A DNA stretch of 64,000 bases from Rhodocyclaceae bacterium (GCA_020445745.1 JAGRGB010000119.1:1-64000); one strand, 5' to 3'; counted from the stretch's first letter, positions 28,324 to 39,387 are shown. The notes: generated by a model not told the origin, from the sequence alone. Numbers and translations: made by a program.

Positions 28324-29772
28324 TTAGCCCATGCGGCCGCGTGCGCGCGCGATCGCGGCACGGACCTGGTCCGGCGCGGTGCCGCCGATGTGGCTGCGGG
28401 CCTGCAGCGCGCCCTCGACGGTGAGTGCCGCGGCGACGTCGTCGGCCAGGCGTTCTCCGGCCCCGGCCACCGCCTGCATCGCGTCGCGCAGGCCGTCCAC
28501 GCCCAGGTCGGGCAGGTCGCAACCGCGGCTCTCTGCGGCCCGCACGGCCAGCGCCACCGCCTCGTGGGCGTCGCGGAACGGCAGCCCCTTGCGTACCAGA
28601 TAGTCCGCGAGGTCGGTCGCGGTGGCGAAGCCCTGGGTGAGCGCGGCACGCATGTTGTCGGCGCGCACGCGGATGCCGGGGATCATGTCGGCGTAGATCC
28701 GCAGCGTGTCGATCAGCGTGTCGGCGGTGTCGAACAAGGGCTCCTTGTCTTCCTGGTTGTCCTTGTTGTAGGCCAGTGGCTGACCCTTCATCAGGGTCAG
28801 CAAGGCGACCAGGTGGCCGTTGACGCGGCCGGTCTTGCCGCGCACCAGCTCGGGGACGTCGGGGTTCTTCTTCTGCGGCATGATCGAGCTGCCGGTGCAG
28901 AAGCGGTCGGCCAGGTCGATGAAACCGACGCGCGGGCTCATCCACAGGATCAGTTCCTCCGAGAGGCGCGACAGATGGGTCATCGTCAGCGCGCAGGCGG
29001 CGGTGAATTCGATCGCGAAGTCACGGTCCGAGACCGCGTCCAGGGAATTCTCGCAGACACTGTCGAAGCCCAGCTCGTCGGCCACCGAGCGGCGGTCGAT
29101 GGGGTAGCTGGTGCCGGCCAGCGCGGCTGCCCCGAGGGGCAGGCGATTGGTGCGGCGGCGGCAGTCGCTGAAGCGCTCGGCGTCGCGCGAAGCCATCTCG
29201 TAGTAGGCCATCAGGTGATGGCCGAAGGTCACCGGCTGGGCGACCTGGAGATGGGTGAAGCCGGGCAGCGGCGTGCCGGCGTGCTGCTCCGCGAGGTCCA
29301 GCAGGCGGTTCTGGAAATCTGTCAGCAGCGCCAGGATCTGGTCGATCGCGTCGCGCAGCCACAGGCGGATGTCGGTGGCGACCTGGTCGTTGCGCGAACG
29401 GCCGGTGTGCAATCGCTTGCCGGCGTCGCCGACCAGCGCGGTGAGTCGCTTCTCGATGTTCAGATGAACGTCCTCGTCGTCGAGGCTCCAGGCAAACTCG
29501 CCCCGTTCGATCTCGTCGCCGATCCGGGCGAGGCCGCGCTCGATGTCGGCGAGGTCGGCGGCCGGGATGATGCCCTGGCGCGCGAGCATGCGCGCGTGTG
29601 CCAGCGAACCACGGATGTCCTGGGCGGCCATCCGCCGGTCGAACGGGACCGATGCGGTGTAGCGCTTGACCAGCTCCGACACGGGTTCGGAGAAGCGGCC
29701 GGACCAGGCCTTGTCCGGATCGGGGCTGGCGCCCGCAGGGTGTTGCTGGGGCGCGGTCGAACTGTCTGACAT
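28324..29772 (-). CDS. argH: Argininosuccinate lyase
   Basis: It cleaves argininosuccinate to arginine and fumarate, the last step of arginine synthesis, as a cytosolic tetramer. The 482 residues fit. The chosen ATG gives [11 protein letters not shown], ahead of the conserved WSGRFSEPV. The fumarase-superfamily signature [12 protein letters not shown] is around residue 290-302, with the catalytic Ser at its start, and [13 protein letters not shown] is near 113-125. The gene is transcribed away from algZ, with 168 bases between the start codons. Confidence 0.97.
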   Translation of the reverse strand: MSDSSTAPQQHPAGASPDPDKAWSGRFSEPVSELVKRYTASVPFDRRMAAQDIRGSLAHARMLARQGIIPAADLADIERGLARIGDEIERGEFAWSLDDEDVHLNIEKRLTALVGDAGKRLHTGRSRNDQVATDIRLWLRDAIDQILALLTDFQNRLLDLAEQHAGTPLPGFTHLQVAQPVTFGHHLMAYYEMASRDAERFSDCRRRTNRLPLGAAALAGTSYPIDRRSVADELGFDSVCENSLDAVSDRDFAIEFTAACALTMTHLSRLSEELILWMSPRVGFIDLADRFCTGSSIMPQKKNPDVPELVRGKTGRVNGHLVALLTLMKGQPLAYNKDNQEDKEPLFDTADTLIDTLRIYADMIPGIRVRADNMRAALTQGFATATDLADYLVRKGLPFRDAHEAVALAVRAAESRGCDLPDLGVDGLRDAMQAVAGAGERLADDVAAALTVEGALQARSHIGGTAPDQVRAAIARARGRMG

Positions 29773-29940
29773 AATTCCGGAATCTTCAAACGGGGGAGCA
29801 GCGCACAGCAGGCGGCGGGCCTTTTCGCACCACCGCCCGTCACGCCCGGGCCGCCGCTCGGAACGGCCGCCGGCCAAGCGTGGCGTTTGCCCCTAAGGTT
29901 GTGGACGTGCGCGTCCGGTGAGCGAGCGAGTATAAAGCAA

Positions 29941-30927
29941 ATGCAAGGCCGAGCCCGGCATCTCCCGGATTTCCGCAACCTCGGGATCGTCCTCCGACTG
30001 TTGCTGCTGGTGCACGCCGGCGCCGCGGCAACGGTGGTGGTGCAGTCGGGGTCGCCACGCGACCTGCCGCAAGGCGCCCTGTTGTTCGCGGCGCGCCTGG
30101 AATTGCCGCTGTTCCTGTGCGTGTCGCTGCTGTACCTGGTCCAGCCCTCGCTGAGCGCGGTGCGTTACCGCAGGGCGGCGATGGTGGTGCTGGCGCTGGC
30201 CGTGGCCGCGACACTGCTGTCCGAGTTCATGGCCGACAGCACGCTCTATGGCAGTGCCGGTGCGGCACTGTGGGCAGCAGTGGCGGTGGCGGTCGTGCTC
30301 GCCTATTTCGACTATCGCGAGAAACTTCTGACCCCTTCGCTGGCGGAAGCCCGGCTGCAGGCATTGACCGTGCGGATGCGTCCTCACTTCCTGTTCAACA
30401 GCCTGAATGCGGTGCTCGGCGTGATCCGCAGCGACCCGCGGCGGGCAGAGCAGGCCCTCGAGGAAATGTCGGATGTATTTCGTGCGGTGATGAAGGAAAA
30501 TCGCGAACTGATTACCATTGACGACGAACTGGCCTTGTGCGAACGCTATCTCGGCCTCGAACGGCTGCGCCTCGGTGATCGCCTGCAGGTCGATCTGGAC
30601 GTCGACGACTTGCCCGGCGATGCGTTGATTCCGCCGCTGATGCTGCAGCCGCTGGTCGAGAACGCGGTCTATCATGGGATCGAACCTCTGTCCGAGCCGG
30701 GCATGGTCGGCGTCAAGGGTATGTTGCGGGGAGGTGACGTGGTGCTCGAGGTGAGCAATCCGGTGGCGCGGGCAGGGAGGCCCCATGCTGGCAACCAGAT
30801 GGCGATGGAAAACATTCGCGAGCGATTGATGCTCTTCTACGACCTCGAGGCGTCGTTGGCGGTCGAGTCGGACGGCGGCCAGTACCGTGTCCGTATCCGC
30901 CTGCCGTACCGGAGGAAGGCCGCATGA
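29941..30927 (+). CDS. algZ: LytS/AlgZ-type membrane sensor kinase
   Basis: A 328-residue sensor kinase with four membrane segments (about 15-34, 46-68, 78-98, 104-122). The kinase core shows MRPHFLFNSLNA with the phospho-acceptor His149 and PPLMLQPLVENAVYHGIEP, the His-kinase/ATPase features of the LytS/AlgZ group. The N-terminal LPDFRNLG is also typical of AlgZ/FimS. The start at 29941 follows a TATAAA, but this is too close to the ATG to be a useful -10. The response regulator gene follows with an ATGA overlap. In Pseudomonas this pair controls alginate, type IV pili and biofilm genes; the targets here are unknown. Confidence 0.85.
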   Translation: MQGRARHLPDFRNLGIVLRLLLLVHAGAAATVVVQSGSPRDLPQGALLFAARLELPLFLCVSLLYLVQPSLSAVRYRRAAMVVLALAVAATLLSEFMADSTLYGSAGAALWAAVAVAVVLAYFDYREKLLTPSLAEARLQALTVRMRPHFLFNSLNAVLGVIRSDPRRAEQALEEMSDVFRAVMKENRELITIDDELALCERYLGLERLRLGDRLQVDLDVDDLPGDALIPPLMLQPLVENAVYHGIEPLSEPGMVGVKGMLRGGDVVLEVSNPVARAGRPHAGNQMAMENIRERLMLFYDLEASLAVESDGGQYRVRIRLPYRRKAA

Positions 30928-31676
30928 CTGAACCGATGAAGGTGCTGATCGTCGACGACGAGGCGCTGGCGAGGGCCCGCATGCGGGACCTGCTGAGCGA
31001 CATCGCCGCCGAGGAGCCGACCCGGGTGGTGGCGATGGTGGCCAACGGTGCCGAGGCCCTTCGCCTGCTCGACAGCGAGGAGGTGGACCTGGTGTTCGCC
31101 GATGTCCGCATGCCGGTCATGGACGGCGTCGAATTCGCCCGCCAGGTGCTGGAGCGGCCCAATGCTCCTGGCGTGATCTTCACCACCGCGTACGACGAAT
31201 ACGCGGTCACCGCCTTCGACGTCGCCGCCATCGACTACCTGCTCAAGCCGGTGCGGGCGTCGCGGCTGGCGGAGGCCCTCGGCAAGTTCCGGCGCTCCCG
31301 GGGCAAGGAGGAGGCGGACGAGCAGCCCGATGGCGCGCGCATCAATTTCAGCGTCACCGAGCGCGGTCGGATCCTGCTGGTGCCGGTCGACGAGGTGCGT
31401 TACCTGAAGGCCGAGCTCAAGTACGTCACCGCCCACACGATAGAGCGCGACTACGTTCTCGACGAATCCCTGGTGCAACTCGAAGAGGAGTTCGGTACCC
31501 GCTTCCTGCGGATCCATCGCAACTGCCTGGTGGCCCGCTCGGCGGTGCTCGGGGTCGAGCGCCAGGGTGGCAGCGAGGGCGACCCCCACTGGGCGGTGTT
31601 GCTCGAAGGCGTCGGCGAGCCGCTGTCGATCAGCCGCCGCCAGTGGCCGTCGGTGAAGACCGCCCTCAAGCTCTGA
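30924..31676 (+). CDS. algR: LytTR-family response regulator (AlgR-like)
   Basis: A 250-residue regulator with an N-terminal receiver (phospho-acceptor Asp60 in VFADVRMPVMDG) and a C-terminal LytTR DNA-binding domain (about 145-250), which shows VRYLKAELKYV and FLRIHRNCLV. GGAGGAAGG precedes the ATG, which overlaps the kinase stop as ATGA. It is the cognate partner of the preceding AlgZ-type kinase. It ends 30 bases from the convergent ppc gene. Confidence 0.88.
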   Translation: MTEPMKVLIVDDEALARARMRDLLSDIAAEEPTRVVAMVANGAEALRLLDSEEVDLVFADVRMPVMDGVEFARQVLERPNAPGVIFTTAYDEYAVTAFDVAAIDYLLKPVRASRLAEALGKFRRSRGKEEADEQPDGARINFSVTERGRILLVPVDEVRYLKAELKYVTAHTIERDYVLDESLVQLEEEFGTRFLRIHRNCLVARSAVLGVERQGGSEGDPHWAVLLEGVGEPLSISRRQWPSVKTALKL

Positions 31677-31706
31677 CCGGGCTCGGTCTCGCGCTCGGTC
31701 TCGGGC

Positions 31707-34433
31707 TCAGCCGCTGTTGCGCAGGCCGGCGGCGATGCCGTTGATCGACAGGTGGATGCCGCGCTTGACGCGCTCGTCCTCGATGCCCTCGCGGTGGCGG
31801 CGCAGCAGTTCGACCTGGACGTGGTTGAGCGGGTCGAGATACGGGAAGCGGTTGCGTATCGAGCGTCTCAGCAGCGGATTGCCGTCGAGCAAGGCCTGCT
31901 GGCCGGTGATCTCGAGCAGGGCCCTGACGGTCGCCGCATGCTCGGCGCGAATCCGGCCGAAGATCCGGTCGCGCAGGGCGCTGTCGCGGACCAGGCCGGC
32001 ATAGCGGCTGGCGATCGCGAGATCGGTCTTGGCGAGCACCATGTCCATGTTCGACAACAGCGTCGCGAAGAAGCCCCAGTCGCGGTTCATCGCCCGCAGG
32101 TGGTCGCGGCCTTGTTCGCCGTGGCGCGCGACGAAGGCCTCGACCGCGGAGCCGAAGCCGTACCAGCCCGGCAGCATCAGCCGGCACTGGGACCAGCTGA
32201 ACACCCACGGGATCGCGCGCAGGTCCTCGATGGCGCTGCTCGCCGTGCGCGACGCCGGTCGCGAGCCGATGTTCAGATTGGCGATCTCGCCGATCACCGT
32301 CGATTCGCGAAAGTAGCGCTCGAAGCCGTCGGTCTCATAGACCAGCGCACGGTAGGCGCGATACGCGTCCGCCGAGAGTTCGTCCATGGCCTCGAGGTCG
32401 TCGGGCCGCGGCGCCGGTTCGGCGTCGGCGAACAGGCTGGCTTCCAGCGTCGCGGACACCAGCACCTCGAGGTTGCGCCGGCCGACCTCGGCATTGCCGT
32501 ACTTGGCGGCGATCACCTCGCCCTGCTCGGTGAGCCGGATCTGACCCTGCACCGCGCCGCCGGGCTGCGCCAGGATCGCCTGGTAGCTGGGGCCGCCGCC
32601 GCGGCCGACCGATCCGCCCCGGCCGTGGAACAGGCGCATGCGGACACCGTGTCGCCGGAAGACGTCGATCAGCGCGATCTCGGCCTTGTACAGCGACCAG
32701 CCGGAGGTCAGGAAACCGCCGTCCTTGTTCGAGTCGGAGTAGCCGAGCATGACCTCCTGGGTCATGTCGCGCGAAGCCACCAGGCGCTTGTAGGCGGGCA
32801 GCGAGAACAGGCGGTCCATCGTCGCCGGTGCCGCCTCGAGGTCGCCGATGGTCTCGAACAGCGGGATGACATTGACCGTCAGGCGGCCCGCGACCGGATC
32901 GAGCAGGCCGCACTCCTTGAGCAGCAGCGCCAGTTCGAGCACGTCGGAGACGCCGTCCGTCTTGGAGATGATGCAGTTCGGCACGGCCGCACCGCCGTAG
33001 CGCTGGTGGGCGCAGCGGGCGGCCGCGAAGATCTCGAGTTCGTCGTCGGTGGCCTCGGAGTAGCCGAGGTAGGGGGAATGCAGCGGTCGCGGGTCCATCA
33101 TCGCCGCCGCCAGCAAATCGATGCGTGCCTCCTCGTCGAGGTCGCGATAGCCGGTGCCGGGGCGGGCCACCTCCAGCAACTCCGCCACCACCCGTTCATG
33201 GACGTCCGAGTTCTGGCGCAGATCGAGCGACGCCAGGTGGAAGCCGAACACCGACACCGCCCGCCGCAGGCGCCGCAGGCGACCACGGGCCAGGCGCGCC
33301 GAGCCGTTGGCCAGCAACGACTCATGTACCGACTGGAGGTCGGCGGCGAGCGCTTCCGGCCCGCCGTAGGCGTCGGTCGTGCCGTCGCCCGCGGCGTCCT
33401 CGGCCAGTTGCCGGCGGCTCGCCGCGAGCCGCCCGGCGATGCGCTCGAGCGCCCGGCGATAGGGCTCGTCCTCGCGGTGGGGGTTGGTCCCGTCGCTGGC
33501 GTCGGCGAGGGCCAGCAGGCCATCCGAGGCGGGCACCAGCTGGCTCGCCAGCGACAGTTGCGACGCCAGCACGGTGAGTTCCCGCTCGTAGTGGGCGAGC
33601 GCCCGATCGCTCTGCATTCGCAACGCGTCACGCAGCACCGCGGCAGTGACGAAGGGGTTGCCGTCGCGGTCACCGCCGATCCAGCTGCCGATGCGCAGGA
33701 AGGGTGGCAGTTCCGCCCGGTGACCGTCGGCCGCCAGGCGGTTCTCGAGCCAGCAGTACAGGCGCGGCAACTCGGTCAGGAAGGTGTAATCATGATACGA
33801 AAGACCGTTGGCGACCTCGTCGGCGACCGACAGCTTGGCCGGGCGCAGCATCCGCGTCTGCCACAGGGTCAGCACGCCGCGACGCAGGGCCTCTTCGTTG
33901 TCTGCCGCCTCGTCCGGCGTCAGCGCGATGCGGTCGCGTTCGTCGAGCAGGCGCGCGATCGCCATCTGGCAGTTCAGGATGCTCTTGCGCTGGACCTCGG
34001 TGGGGTGCGCGGTGAGCACCGGAACCACCAGCGCACCGGCCAGGAATTCGGCCAGTGCCGCGGCATCGATGCCACCTTCGCGGGCGCGCTCGACGGCATG
34101 GGCGAGGCTGCCGTCACGCGCCGGTGAGCCGGCAATCAGGTGGGCACGGGAGCGGCGGATGTGGTGCTGGTCCTCCGCCAGGTTGGCGAGGTGGGAGAAA
34201 TAGCTGAAGGCGCGCACCACGTGGATGGTGTCGTCGAGCGACAGCGAATCGAGGGTCGCCTCGAGTTCGCGGCGGGCGTCGAGGTCGTCGTCCCGGTGGA
34301 AGCGCACCGAGCTCTTGCGGACCCGCTCGATCAGATCGAACACCGCGCCGCCCTCGCAGGCGCGCACGGTGTCGCCGAGCATGCGACCGAGCAGACGCAC
34401 GTCTTCCCGCAGCGGCAGATCCTTGTCGTGCAC
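31707..34433 (-). CDS. ppc: Phosphoenolpyruvate carboxylase
   Basis: It carboxylates phosphoenolpyruvate to oxaloacetate, feeding the citric acid cycle. The 908 residues are full length. The catalytic His143 sits in [12 protein letters not shown]. The substrate loops [11 protein letters not shown] (near 565) and [14 protein letters not shown] (near 598) are intact, and the protein ends with the conserved [13 protein letters not shown]. The start is GTG at 34433 with AGGAGG just upstream. It is divergent from hemC, with 181 bases between the starts. Confidence 0.97.
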   Translation of the reverse strand: MHDKDLPLREDVRLLGRMLGDTVRACEGGAVFDLIERVRKSSVRFHRDDDLDARRELEATLDSLSLDDTIHVVRAFSYFSHLANLAEDQHHIRRSRAHLIAGSPARDGSLAHAVERAREGGIDAAALAEFLAGALVVPVLTAHPTEVQRKSILNCQMAIARLLDERDRIALTPDEAADNEEALRRGVLTLWQTRMLRPAKLSVADEVANGLSYHDYTFLTELPRLYCWLENRLAADGHRAELPPFLRIGSWIGGDRDGNPFVTAAVLRDALRMQSDRALAHYERELTVLASQLSLASQLVPASDGLLALADASDGTNPHREDEPYRRALERIAGRLAASRRQLAEDAAGDGTTDAYGGPEALAADLQSVHESLLANGSARLARGRLRRLRRAVSVFGFHLASLDLRQNSDVHERVVAELLEVARPGTGYRDLDEEARIDLLAAAMMDPRPLHSPYLGYSEATDDELEIFAAARCAHQRYGGAAVPNCIISKTDGVSDVLELALLLKECGLLDPVAGRLTVNVIPLFETIGDLEAAPATMDRLFSLPAYKRLVASRDMTQEVMLGYSDSNKDGGFLTSGWSLYKAEIALIDVFRRHGVRMRLFHGRGGSVGRGGGPSYQAILAQPGGAVQGQIRLTEQGEVIAAKYGNAEVGRRNLEVLVSATLEASLFADAEPAPRPDDLEAMDELSADAYRAYRALVYETDGFERYFRESTVIGEIANLNIGSRPASRTASSAIEDLRAIPWVFSWSQCRLMLPGWYGFGSAVEAFVARHGEQGRDHLRAMNRDWGFFATLLSNMDMVLAKTDLAIASRYAGLVRDSALRDRIFGRIRAEHAATVRALLEITGQQALLDGNPLLRRSIRNRFPYLDPLNHVQVELLRRHREGIEDERVKRGIHLSINGIAAGLRNSG

Positions 34434-34614
34434 CGTACCTCCTCCACCCGATCCGTTTCACGTGTCCGGCGCCAGGAGCCCAGCGACGGCCGTCCGCCAT
34501 GCTAGAATCGCTGCCGCTGTCAGCGCCATAGGTGCGAACCCTGATGTTGCGTTGCGATGAGCGTCCCGACGCCGCGGCAACGTTGCCGACGATCCGATTT
34601 CGAGCGAGCAAGCC

Positions 34615-35553
34615 GTGACCGAGCCGACACCCGACCCCAGCCGCATCGTCATCGCCACCCGGGAAAGCCGGCTAGCACTGTGGCAGGCGGAGCACGTCAA
34701 GGCACGCCTCGAGGCGCTGTATCCGGCCTGCAGCGTCGAGCTGCTCGGCATGACCACCCGCGGCGATCAGATCCTCGACCGGCCGTTGGCCAAGGTCGGC
34801 GGCAAGGGGCTGTTCGTCAAGGAGCTCGAGACCGCCCTGCTCGACCGCCGCGCCGACATCGCGGTGCATTCGATGAAGGACGTGCCGATGCAACTGGCCG
34901 ACGAGTTCGCGCTGGTGTGCGTGTCCGAGCGCGAGGTGCCGCTCGACGCCTTCGTCTCGAACCGCTACGACAGCCTCGACGACATGCCGCCGGGAGCCGT
35001 GGTCGGCACGTCCAGCCTGCGTCGCGAAGCGCAGCTCCACGCCCAGTACCCGATGCTCGCGGTGACCAGTCTGCGCGGCAACCTCGACACCCGCCTGCGC
35101 AAGCTCGACGAGGGCCAGTACGACGCGATCATCCTCGCCGCCGCCGGCCTCAAGCGACTGGGGCTCGGCCAGCGGATCCGCGCCGAACTGCCGGCGGAAG
35201 TCTCGTTGCCAGCCGCCGGTCAGGGCGCGCTCGGCATCGAGGCGCTGGCCGCGCGACCCGAGGTGGCGACGTGGATGGCACCGCTGAACGACCATTCGAC
35301 CGCGGCGTGCGTCGCCGCCGAGCGCGCCGTGTCGCGCGCCCTGGCGGGAAGCTGCGAAGTGCCACTGGGTGCCTACGCGATCCCCCGCGACGGCAGTCTG
35401 TGGCTGCGCGGTTTCGTCGCGCGACCGGATGGCACCCGATTCGCCCGCAGCGAGCGCTCGGGCCCTGCGGAAGGGGCCGAGGCGCTGGGACAGGCCCTGG
35501 CCGACGAGCTGCGGGTCCAGGGTGCCGACCAGATCCTCGCCGAACTCGGCTGA
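34615..35553 (+). CDS. hemC: Hydroxymethylbilane synthase (porphobilinogen deaminase)
   Basis: It polymerises four porphobilinogens to hydroxymethylbilane in tetrapyrrole synthesis. The 312 residues are typical. The dipyrromethane cofactor is attached to Cys247 in [11 protein letters not shown]. The substrate-binding segment [10 protein letters not shown] near 83-92 and the [10 protein letters not shown] region near 132-141 are intact. The start is GTG at 34615. It is the first of four consecutive genes, hemC-hemD-hemX-hemY, and hemD starts 10 bases after its stop. Confidence 0.97.
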   Translation: MTEPTPDPSRIVIATRESRLALWQAEHVKARLEALYPACSVELLGMTTRGDQILDRPLAKVGGKGLFVKELETALLDRRADIAVHSMKDVPMQLADEFALVCVSEREVPLDAFVSNRYDSLDDMPPGAVVGTSSLRREAQLHAQYPMLAVTSLRGNLDTRLRKLDEGQYDAIILAAAGLKRLGLGQRIRAELPAEVSLPAAGQGALGIEALAARPEVATWMAPLNDHSTAACVAAERAVSRALAGSCEVPLGAYAIPRDGSLWLRGFVARPDGTRFARSERSGPAEGAEALGQALADELRVQGADQILAELG

Positions 35554-35563
35554 GCGCGAGCCG

Positions 35564-36346
35564 GTGAGCCCCGCCACCCTGTCCGGTCGGTGCATCGCGG
35601 TGACCCGGCCGCGCGCCCAGTGCGAGGCGCTGGCGGCGGGCATCGCGGCGCGCGGCGGGACCGCGTTGGTGTTCCCGTTGATTGCCATCGAAGGGATCGC
35701 CGATTCCGATCAGATCCGGGCCGCACGCCGCGCGCTCGCCGGCTACGACCTCGCTTTCTTCGTCAGCCCCAACGCGGTCGAGCACGGTGTCGCCGCCCTC
35801 GGCGGACGGGCCGCGTGGCCGCCGGGCTTGCGTGTCGCCGGGGTCGGCGCGGGAACCCGGGCGGCCCTCGAGCAACGCGGCTTCGAGGGGGTCATCGCAC
35901 CCCGGTCGGGTGCCGACAGCGAGGCCGTGCTGGCGCTTCCGGAATTTTCGCCAGGCGCGCTCGTCGGCCGGCGCCTGTTGATCGTGCGGGGCGACGGCGG
36001 CCGCGACCTGCTCGGCCACCAGGCCGAGCGCCGGGGCGCCGAGGTCAGCTACCTGAGCTGCTATCGCCGCCGCCTGCCGGCGGCAGACGCCGGCGGACTG
36101 CTCGACGTGGTGCGCGACGCGCGGCTCTCCGCGCTGGTGGTGACCAGCAGCGAGGCACTCGGCAACCTCGCGGCGATTGTCGGCGACGAGGGGCTCGCAG
36201 CGCTGCGACAGCTGCCGCTGTTCGTGCCGCACCCGCGGATCGCCGAGCGTGCCGGCGAATACGGATTCGAATCGATCATAAGTACCGGCCCCGGCGACAG
36301 CGGAATATTGTCGGGACTGGATGCCCATTTTCAACACGTCGGTTAA
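35564..36346 (+). CDS. hemD: Uroporphyrinogen-III synthase
   Basis: It closes hydroxymethylbilane to uroporphyrinogen III with ring-D inversion. The sequence is weakly conserved, as usual for the family, but the 260-residue size, the FFVSPNAVEHG motif near 65-75, the GRRLLIVRGDGGRDLL motif near 136-151 and the ALVVTSSEALGNL motif near 190-202 all fit. The start is GTG at 35564 with GCGAG nearby; no earlier start is reasonable, since hemC ends 10 bases before. It is followed by hemX after 9 bases. Confidence 0.93.
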   Translation: MSPATLSGRCIAVTRPRAQCEALAAGIAARGGTALVFPLIAIEGIADSDQIRAARRALAGYDLAFFVSPNAVEHGVAALGGRAAWPPGLRVAGVGAGTRAALEQRGFEGVIAPRSGADSEAVLALPEFSPGALVGRRLLIVRGDGGRDLLGHQAERRGAEVSYLSCYRRRLPAADAGGLLDVVRDARLSALVVTSSEALGNLAAIVGDEGLAALRQLPLFVPHPRIAERAGEYGFESIISTGPGDSGILSGLDAHFQHVG

Positions 36347-36355
36347 GATTGCTGA

Positions 36356-38185
36356 ATGAACCAAGAGACCTCAGTGCTGACTTCGGCGTCGCCTGCGTCC
36401 GAAGCTAACCAAGGCACGAGCGCGCAGGCGGAGGGTTCGGGTGTGGAGCAGGAGGCACTCGAGCAAGAACAAGAACAAGAGCAGACCCCGGAGCGAGGCG
36501 GTGGTTCACGCCTGTTGCCGGTACTGGTGATAGGGTTGTTGCTCGCATTCGCGGCAATCGGCTGGCTCTGGTACCAGGGCAAGGCCGCCGGCGAGCTGAT
36601 GAACGGCCTGCGCCAGGACGCCCAGACCTTGCGCGACAGCGCTCGCGATCTGCAGCGGGACGCGGACGTGTTGCGCAGCGATGTCAATGCCCGGACCGGA
36701 GAGGGCGAGGAGATCGCCCGGTCGGCTCGGGTCGCCGCGCGACAGGGACTGGAGTCGGTGGCCGAGTTGCAGCGGCGGCTGGCGGCGACCGAGGCCGAAC
36801 TGGCCGATACCCGCCGGCAGCAGGCGTCGATCGGCGCTCTCTACGAATCGCTCGCCCGCAATCGCGAGGACCAGTTGCTGATCGAGGTCGAGCAGACCCT
36901 CGGGCTGGCGCTCCAGCAACTCCAGCTGGCTGGCAACGTCGATGCCGCGCTGGCGGCCCTGCGGGCTGCGGAAACGCGCCTGGCACGGGCCGACGCGATG
37001 TCGTTGGTGCGCCTGCGCAAGGCGCTGCTGAAAGACATCGAACTGCTCGCCGGGTCGGCGCGGCTGGACGTGGTCGGGATCGCCGCCCGCATCGAGGTGC
37101 TGGTGTCGGCGATCGAGCGGATGCCCCTTGCCTACACCAAGTCGCCGCCGAAGACCGACTTGGGCGAGGCTCCGATTCCGGACGACGTGCCCGAAAAGCT
37201 CAAGCAACTGGGCCGCGACCTCTGGAAAGAACTCAGTTCGCTGGTCCGCATCGAGCGGCTCGACCGGCCGGATCCTGCCTTGCTCTCGCCGACGCAGGAC
37301 GTGTTCCTGCGCGAGAACCTGCGGTTGCGGCTGCTGTCCGCGCGACTGTCGCTGCTGTCCCGCGACGACAAGACCTACCACACCGACCTGCAACTGGCGT
37401 CGGAGTGGCTGAGGGGCTATTTCGACACCGACACAGAAGTGGTCGGCAATGCCCTGTCCCAGCTTGACGAGCTGGCACGGGTCAAGCTCGATGCCGACCA
37501 GGTGCCGATGCTGGAGCAGACCTACACGGAGCTGCGTGCGTTGCAGGAGCGCTCGCCGGCGATCGGCCGGACCGCGGCCGCCGAAGCGCCTGCCGAGGCG
37601 GCACCGGTAGCGGAAGCTCCGGCAGAGGCAGCACCCGCAGCGGAAGCTCCGGCACAGGCAGCACCGGCAGAGGCAGCACCGGCCGCGGAAGCTGAGACGG
37701 CAGCAGCACCGGCGGAGGCAGCACCGGCAGAGGCAGCACCGGCCGCGGAAGCTGAGACGGCAGCAGCACCGGCAGAGGCAGCACCGGCAGAGGCTGCACC
37801 GGCAGAGGCTGCTGCGGCGGCAGAGGCAGCGCCGGCAATGGAAGCACCGGCCGCGGACGCCGGTGAGGCGGCGGCGGCCGAACAGGCGTCGCCGCAGCAG
37901 GCGGAAGCCGCACCGCAGTCCGAAGCTGCGGCCGAGGGCGGTGCTGCGCCCGCGGCCGAGGCGGCGGCTGCCCCGGCCGCCGAGGCCGAGTCTGCGCCCC
38001 AGGCCGGCGCGGCCACGGAAGCTGGTGCGGCAGCCGAAGGCGCAGCGCCGGCGGCAGAGGGAGGTGCGAGCGTCGACGCGAAGCTGCCGGCCGAATCGCC
38101 GGCGGCGGAAGCGGCGGCCGAGGGCGCAGGGTCTGCGCCGCCCAATACGCCGGAAGCCGCCGAAGCCGCGGCGACCGAGCACTGA
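36356..38185 (+). CDS. hemX: HemX family membrane protein with long Ala/Pro/Glu tail
   Basis: HemX is annotated as a putative uroporphyrinogen-III C-methyltransferase, but its family lacks the SAM-binding domain and its role is unclear. The 609 residues start with a Gln/Glu-rich cytoplasmic segment, then one membrane helix (about 53-72), then a helical HemX domain (to about 400). From about 405 to the end, the protein is a low-complexity tail of APAEAAPAAEA-type repeats, about 200 residues, which is not part of the family core. A 60-bp tandem duplication within the tail shows recent slippage. The gene lies between hemD and hemY, and hemY starts 12 bases after its stop. Confidence 0.9.
   Translation: MNQETSVLTSASPASEANQGTSAQAEGSGVEQEALEQEQEQEQTPERGGGSRLLPVLVIGLLLAFAAIGWLWYQGKAAGELMNGLRQDAQTLRDSARDLQRDADVLRSDVNARTGEGEEIARSARVAARQGLESVAELQRRLAATEAELADTRRQQASIGALYESLARNREDQLLIEVEQTLGLALQQLQLAGNVDAALAALRAAETRLARADAMSLVRLRKALLKDIELLAGSARLDVVGIAARIEVLVSAIERMPLAYTKSPPKTDLGEAPIPDDVPEKLKQLGRDLWKELSSLVRIERLDRPDPALLSPTQDVFLRENLRLRLLSARLSLLSRDDKTYHTDLQLASEWLRGYFDTDTEVVGNALSQLDELARVKLDADQVPMLEQTYTELRALQERSPAIGRTAAAEAPAEAAPVAEAPAEAAPAAEAPAQAAPAEAAPAAEAETAAAPAEAAPAEAAPAAEAETAAAPAEAAPAEAAPAEAAAAAEAAPAMEAPAADAGEAAAAEQASPQQAEAAPQSEAAAEGGAAPAAEAAAAPAAEAESAPQAGAATEAGAAAEGAAPAAEGGASVDAKLPAESPAAEAAAEGAGSAPPNTPEAAEAAATEH
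37681..37800 (+). repeat. Two-copy 60-bp tandem repeat in hemX
   Basis: Two adjacent 60-base units are identical except at two positions. Each encodes 20 residues of the hemX Ala/Pro/Glu tail, so copy-number change keeps the frame. The flanking sequence (37570-38180) is built of shorter degenerate versions of the same unit. Confidence 0.9.
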
Positions 38186-38197
38186 GGAGGGCCTGCC

Positions 38198-39376
38198 ATG
38201 CGGGCTGTTCTCTGGATCATCGCAATCTTCGCGCTGGCGGCAGGACTGTCGCTGGTGGCCGAACATAGTACCGGCACGGTGCTGGTGTCGTTCTCCCACT
38301 ACCGCATCCAGCTGTCGCTGAATCTGGTGATATGCCTGCTGGTGCTGGGCTTCCTCGCCGGCTATGTGGTGGTGAGGCTGGTGTTGCGCACCATGCGGGT
38401 ACCGAAGGCGATCGGTCGCTATCGCGACCAGCGGCGGCGCGTGATCGCCGAGCGCAAGCTGCACGAGAGCCTGCGCGCCTTCATGGAAGGGCGTTATGCC
38501 CAGGCCCTGAAGCTGGCCGGCGACGCCTACCGCAGGTCCGACAAGGCCGGCATCGAGACGCTGGTAGCGGCGCGAGCGGCCCATGAACTTCAGGATCACG
38601 AGAGCTATCGCGACTGGATAGGCCGTGCGTCGCAGATCGAGTGGCTGCGCACCGCCCGTCTGATGACCGAGGCCGAGCTTGCGCTCGACGGACGCCGCTT
38701 CGACGAGGCGAGCAATCGTCTGGTGGTGTTGCGCGAACGCGGCGAGCGTCATATCGCTGCCCAGCGGCTGGCGTTGAAGGCGGCGGAGGGCGCGGGCAAG
38801 TGGGACGAGACCGCGCGGCTCGCCCGCCAGCTGCGCAAGCACAAGGGCCTGACCGACGACGCTGCCGCGGCGATCGTTCGCGAGTCCCACCTGGAATGTC
38901 TGCGCCAGCGCACCGGCGACGGTGCGGCGCTGGCCGAGTACTGGGCCTCGATCTCGGCGCGCGAGGCGTCCGACCATGTGTTGCTGGAGCGTTCGGTGCC
39001 GCTGCTGGTCGCGGCTGGCCAGGGTTCCATCGCCCGCCGCGCGGTCGAGGACATGCTGTCGGTGCACTGGGAGCCGGCGCTGGCTCGCAGCTATGCGGAC
39101 TGCTGCGTCGATGCCGAAGATCTGTCGCCAGGCCTCGCCAAGGCCGAAGCCTGGCTCGTGGATCATCCCAGCGACGCGGGCCTGCTGCTGACCCTCGGCC
39201 GACTGTGCATGCGCATGAAGCTGTGGGGCAAGGCCCAGAGCTACCTGGAAGCCTCGATGAGCGTCGCGGCGGACAGCGACACTTCGCTGGCCCTCGCGCG
39301 ACTGGCCGAGCAACTGGACAGGCCGGCCGAAGCCCAGCGCTACTACCGCCAGGCTGCCGAAATCGCGACGGCTTGA
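38198..39376 (+). CDS. hemY: HemY family TPR membrane protein
   Basis: A 392-residue protein with two N-terminal membrane segments (about 3-22 and 42-64) and a large C-terminal tetratricopeptide-like region. It belongs to the HemY group found downstream of hemX in many proteobacteria. It is not protoporphyrinogen oxidase; its exact role in heme synthesis is unproven. It completes the hemC-hemD-hemX-hemY unit and is followed by a strong hairpin before convergent hemF. Confidence 0.9.
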   Translation: MRAVLWIIAIFALAAGLSLVAEHSTGTVLVSFSHYRIQLSLNLVICLLVLGFLAGYVVVRLVLRTMRVPKAIGRYRDQRRRVIAERKLHESLRAFMEGRYAQALKLAGDAYRRSDKAGIETLVAARAAHELQDHESYRDWIGRASQIEWLRTARLMTEAELALDGRRFDEASNRLVVLRERGERHIAAQRLALKAAEGAGKWDETARLARQLRKHKGLTDDAAAAIVRESHLECLRQRTGDGAALAEYWASISAREASDHVLLERSVPLLVAAGQGSIARRAVEDMLSVHWEPALARSYADCCVDAEDLSPGLAKAEAWLVDHPSDAGLLLTLGRLCMRMKLWGKAQSYLEASMSVAADSDTSLALARLAEQLDRPAEAQRYYRQAAEIATA

Positions 39377-39387
39377 AGCGCAGGGAC

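Noticed and set aside
29931-29936. TATAAA as -10 box for algZ
   Set aside because: It lies only four bases before the ATG, which would leave no leader, and no -35 element is at the right distance.
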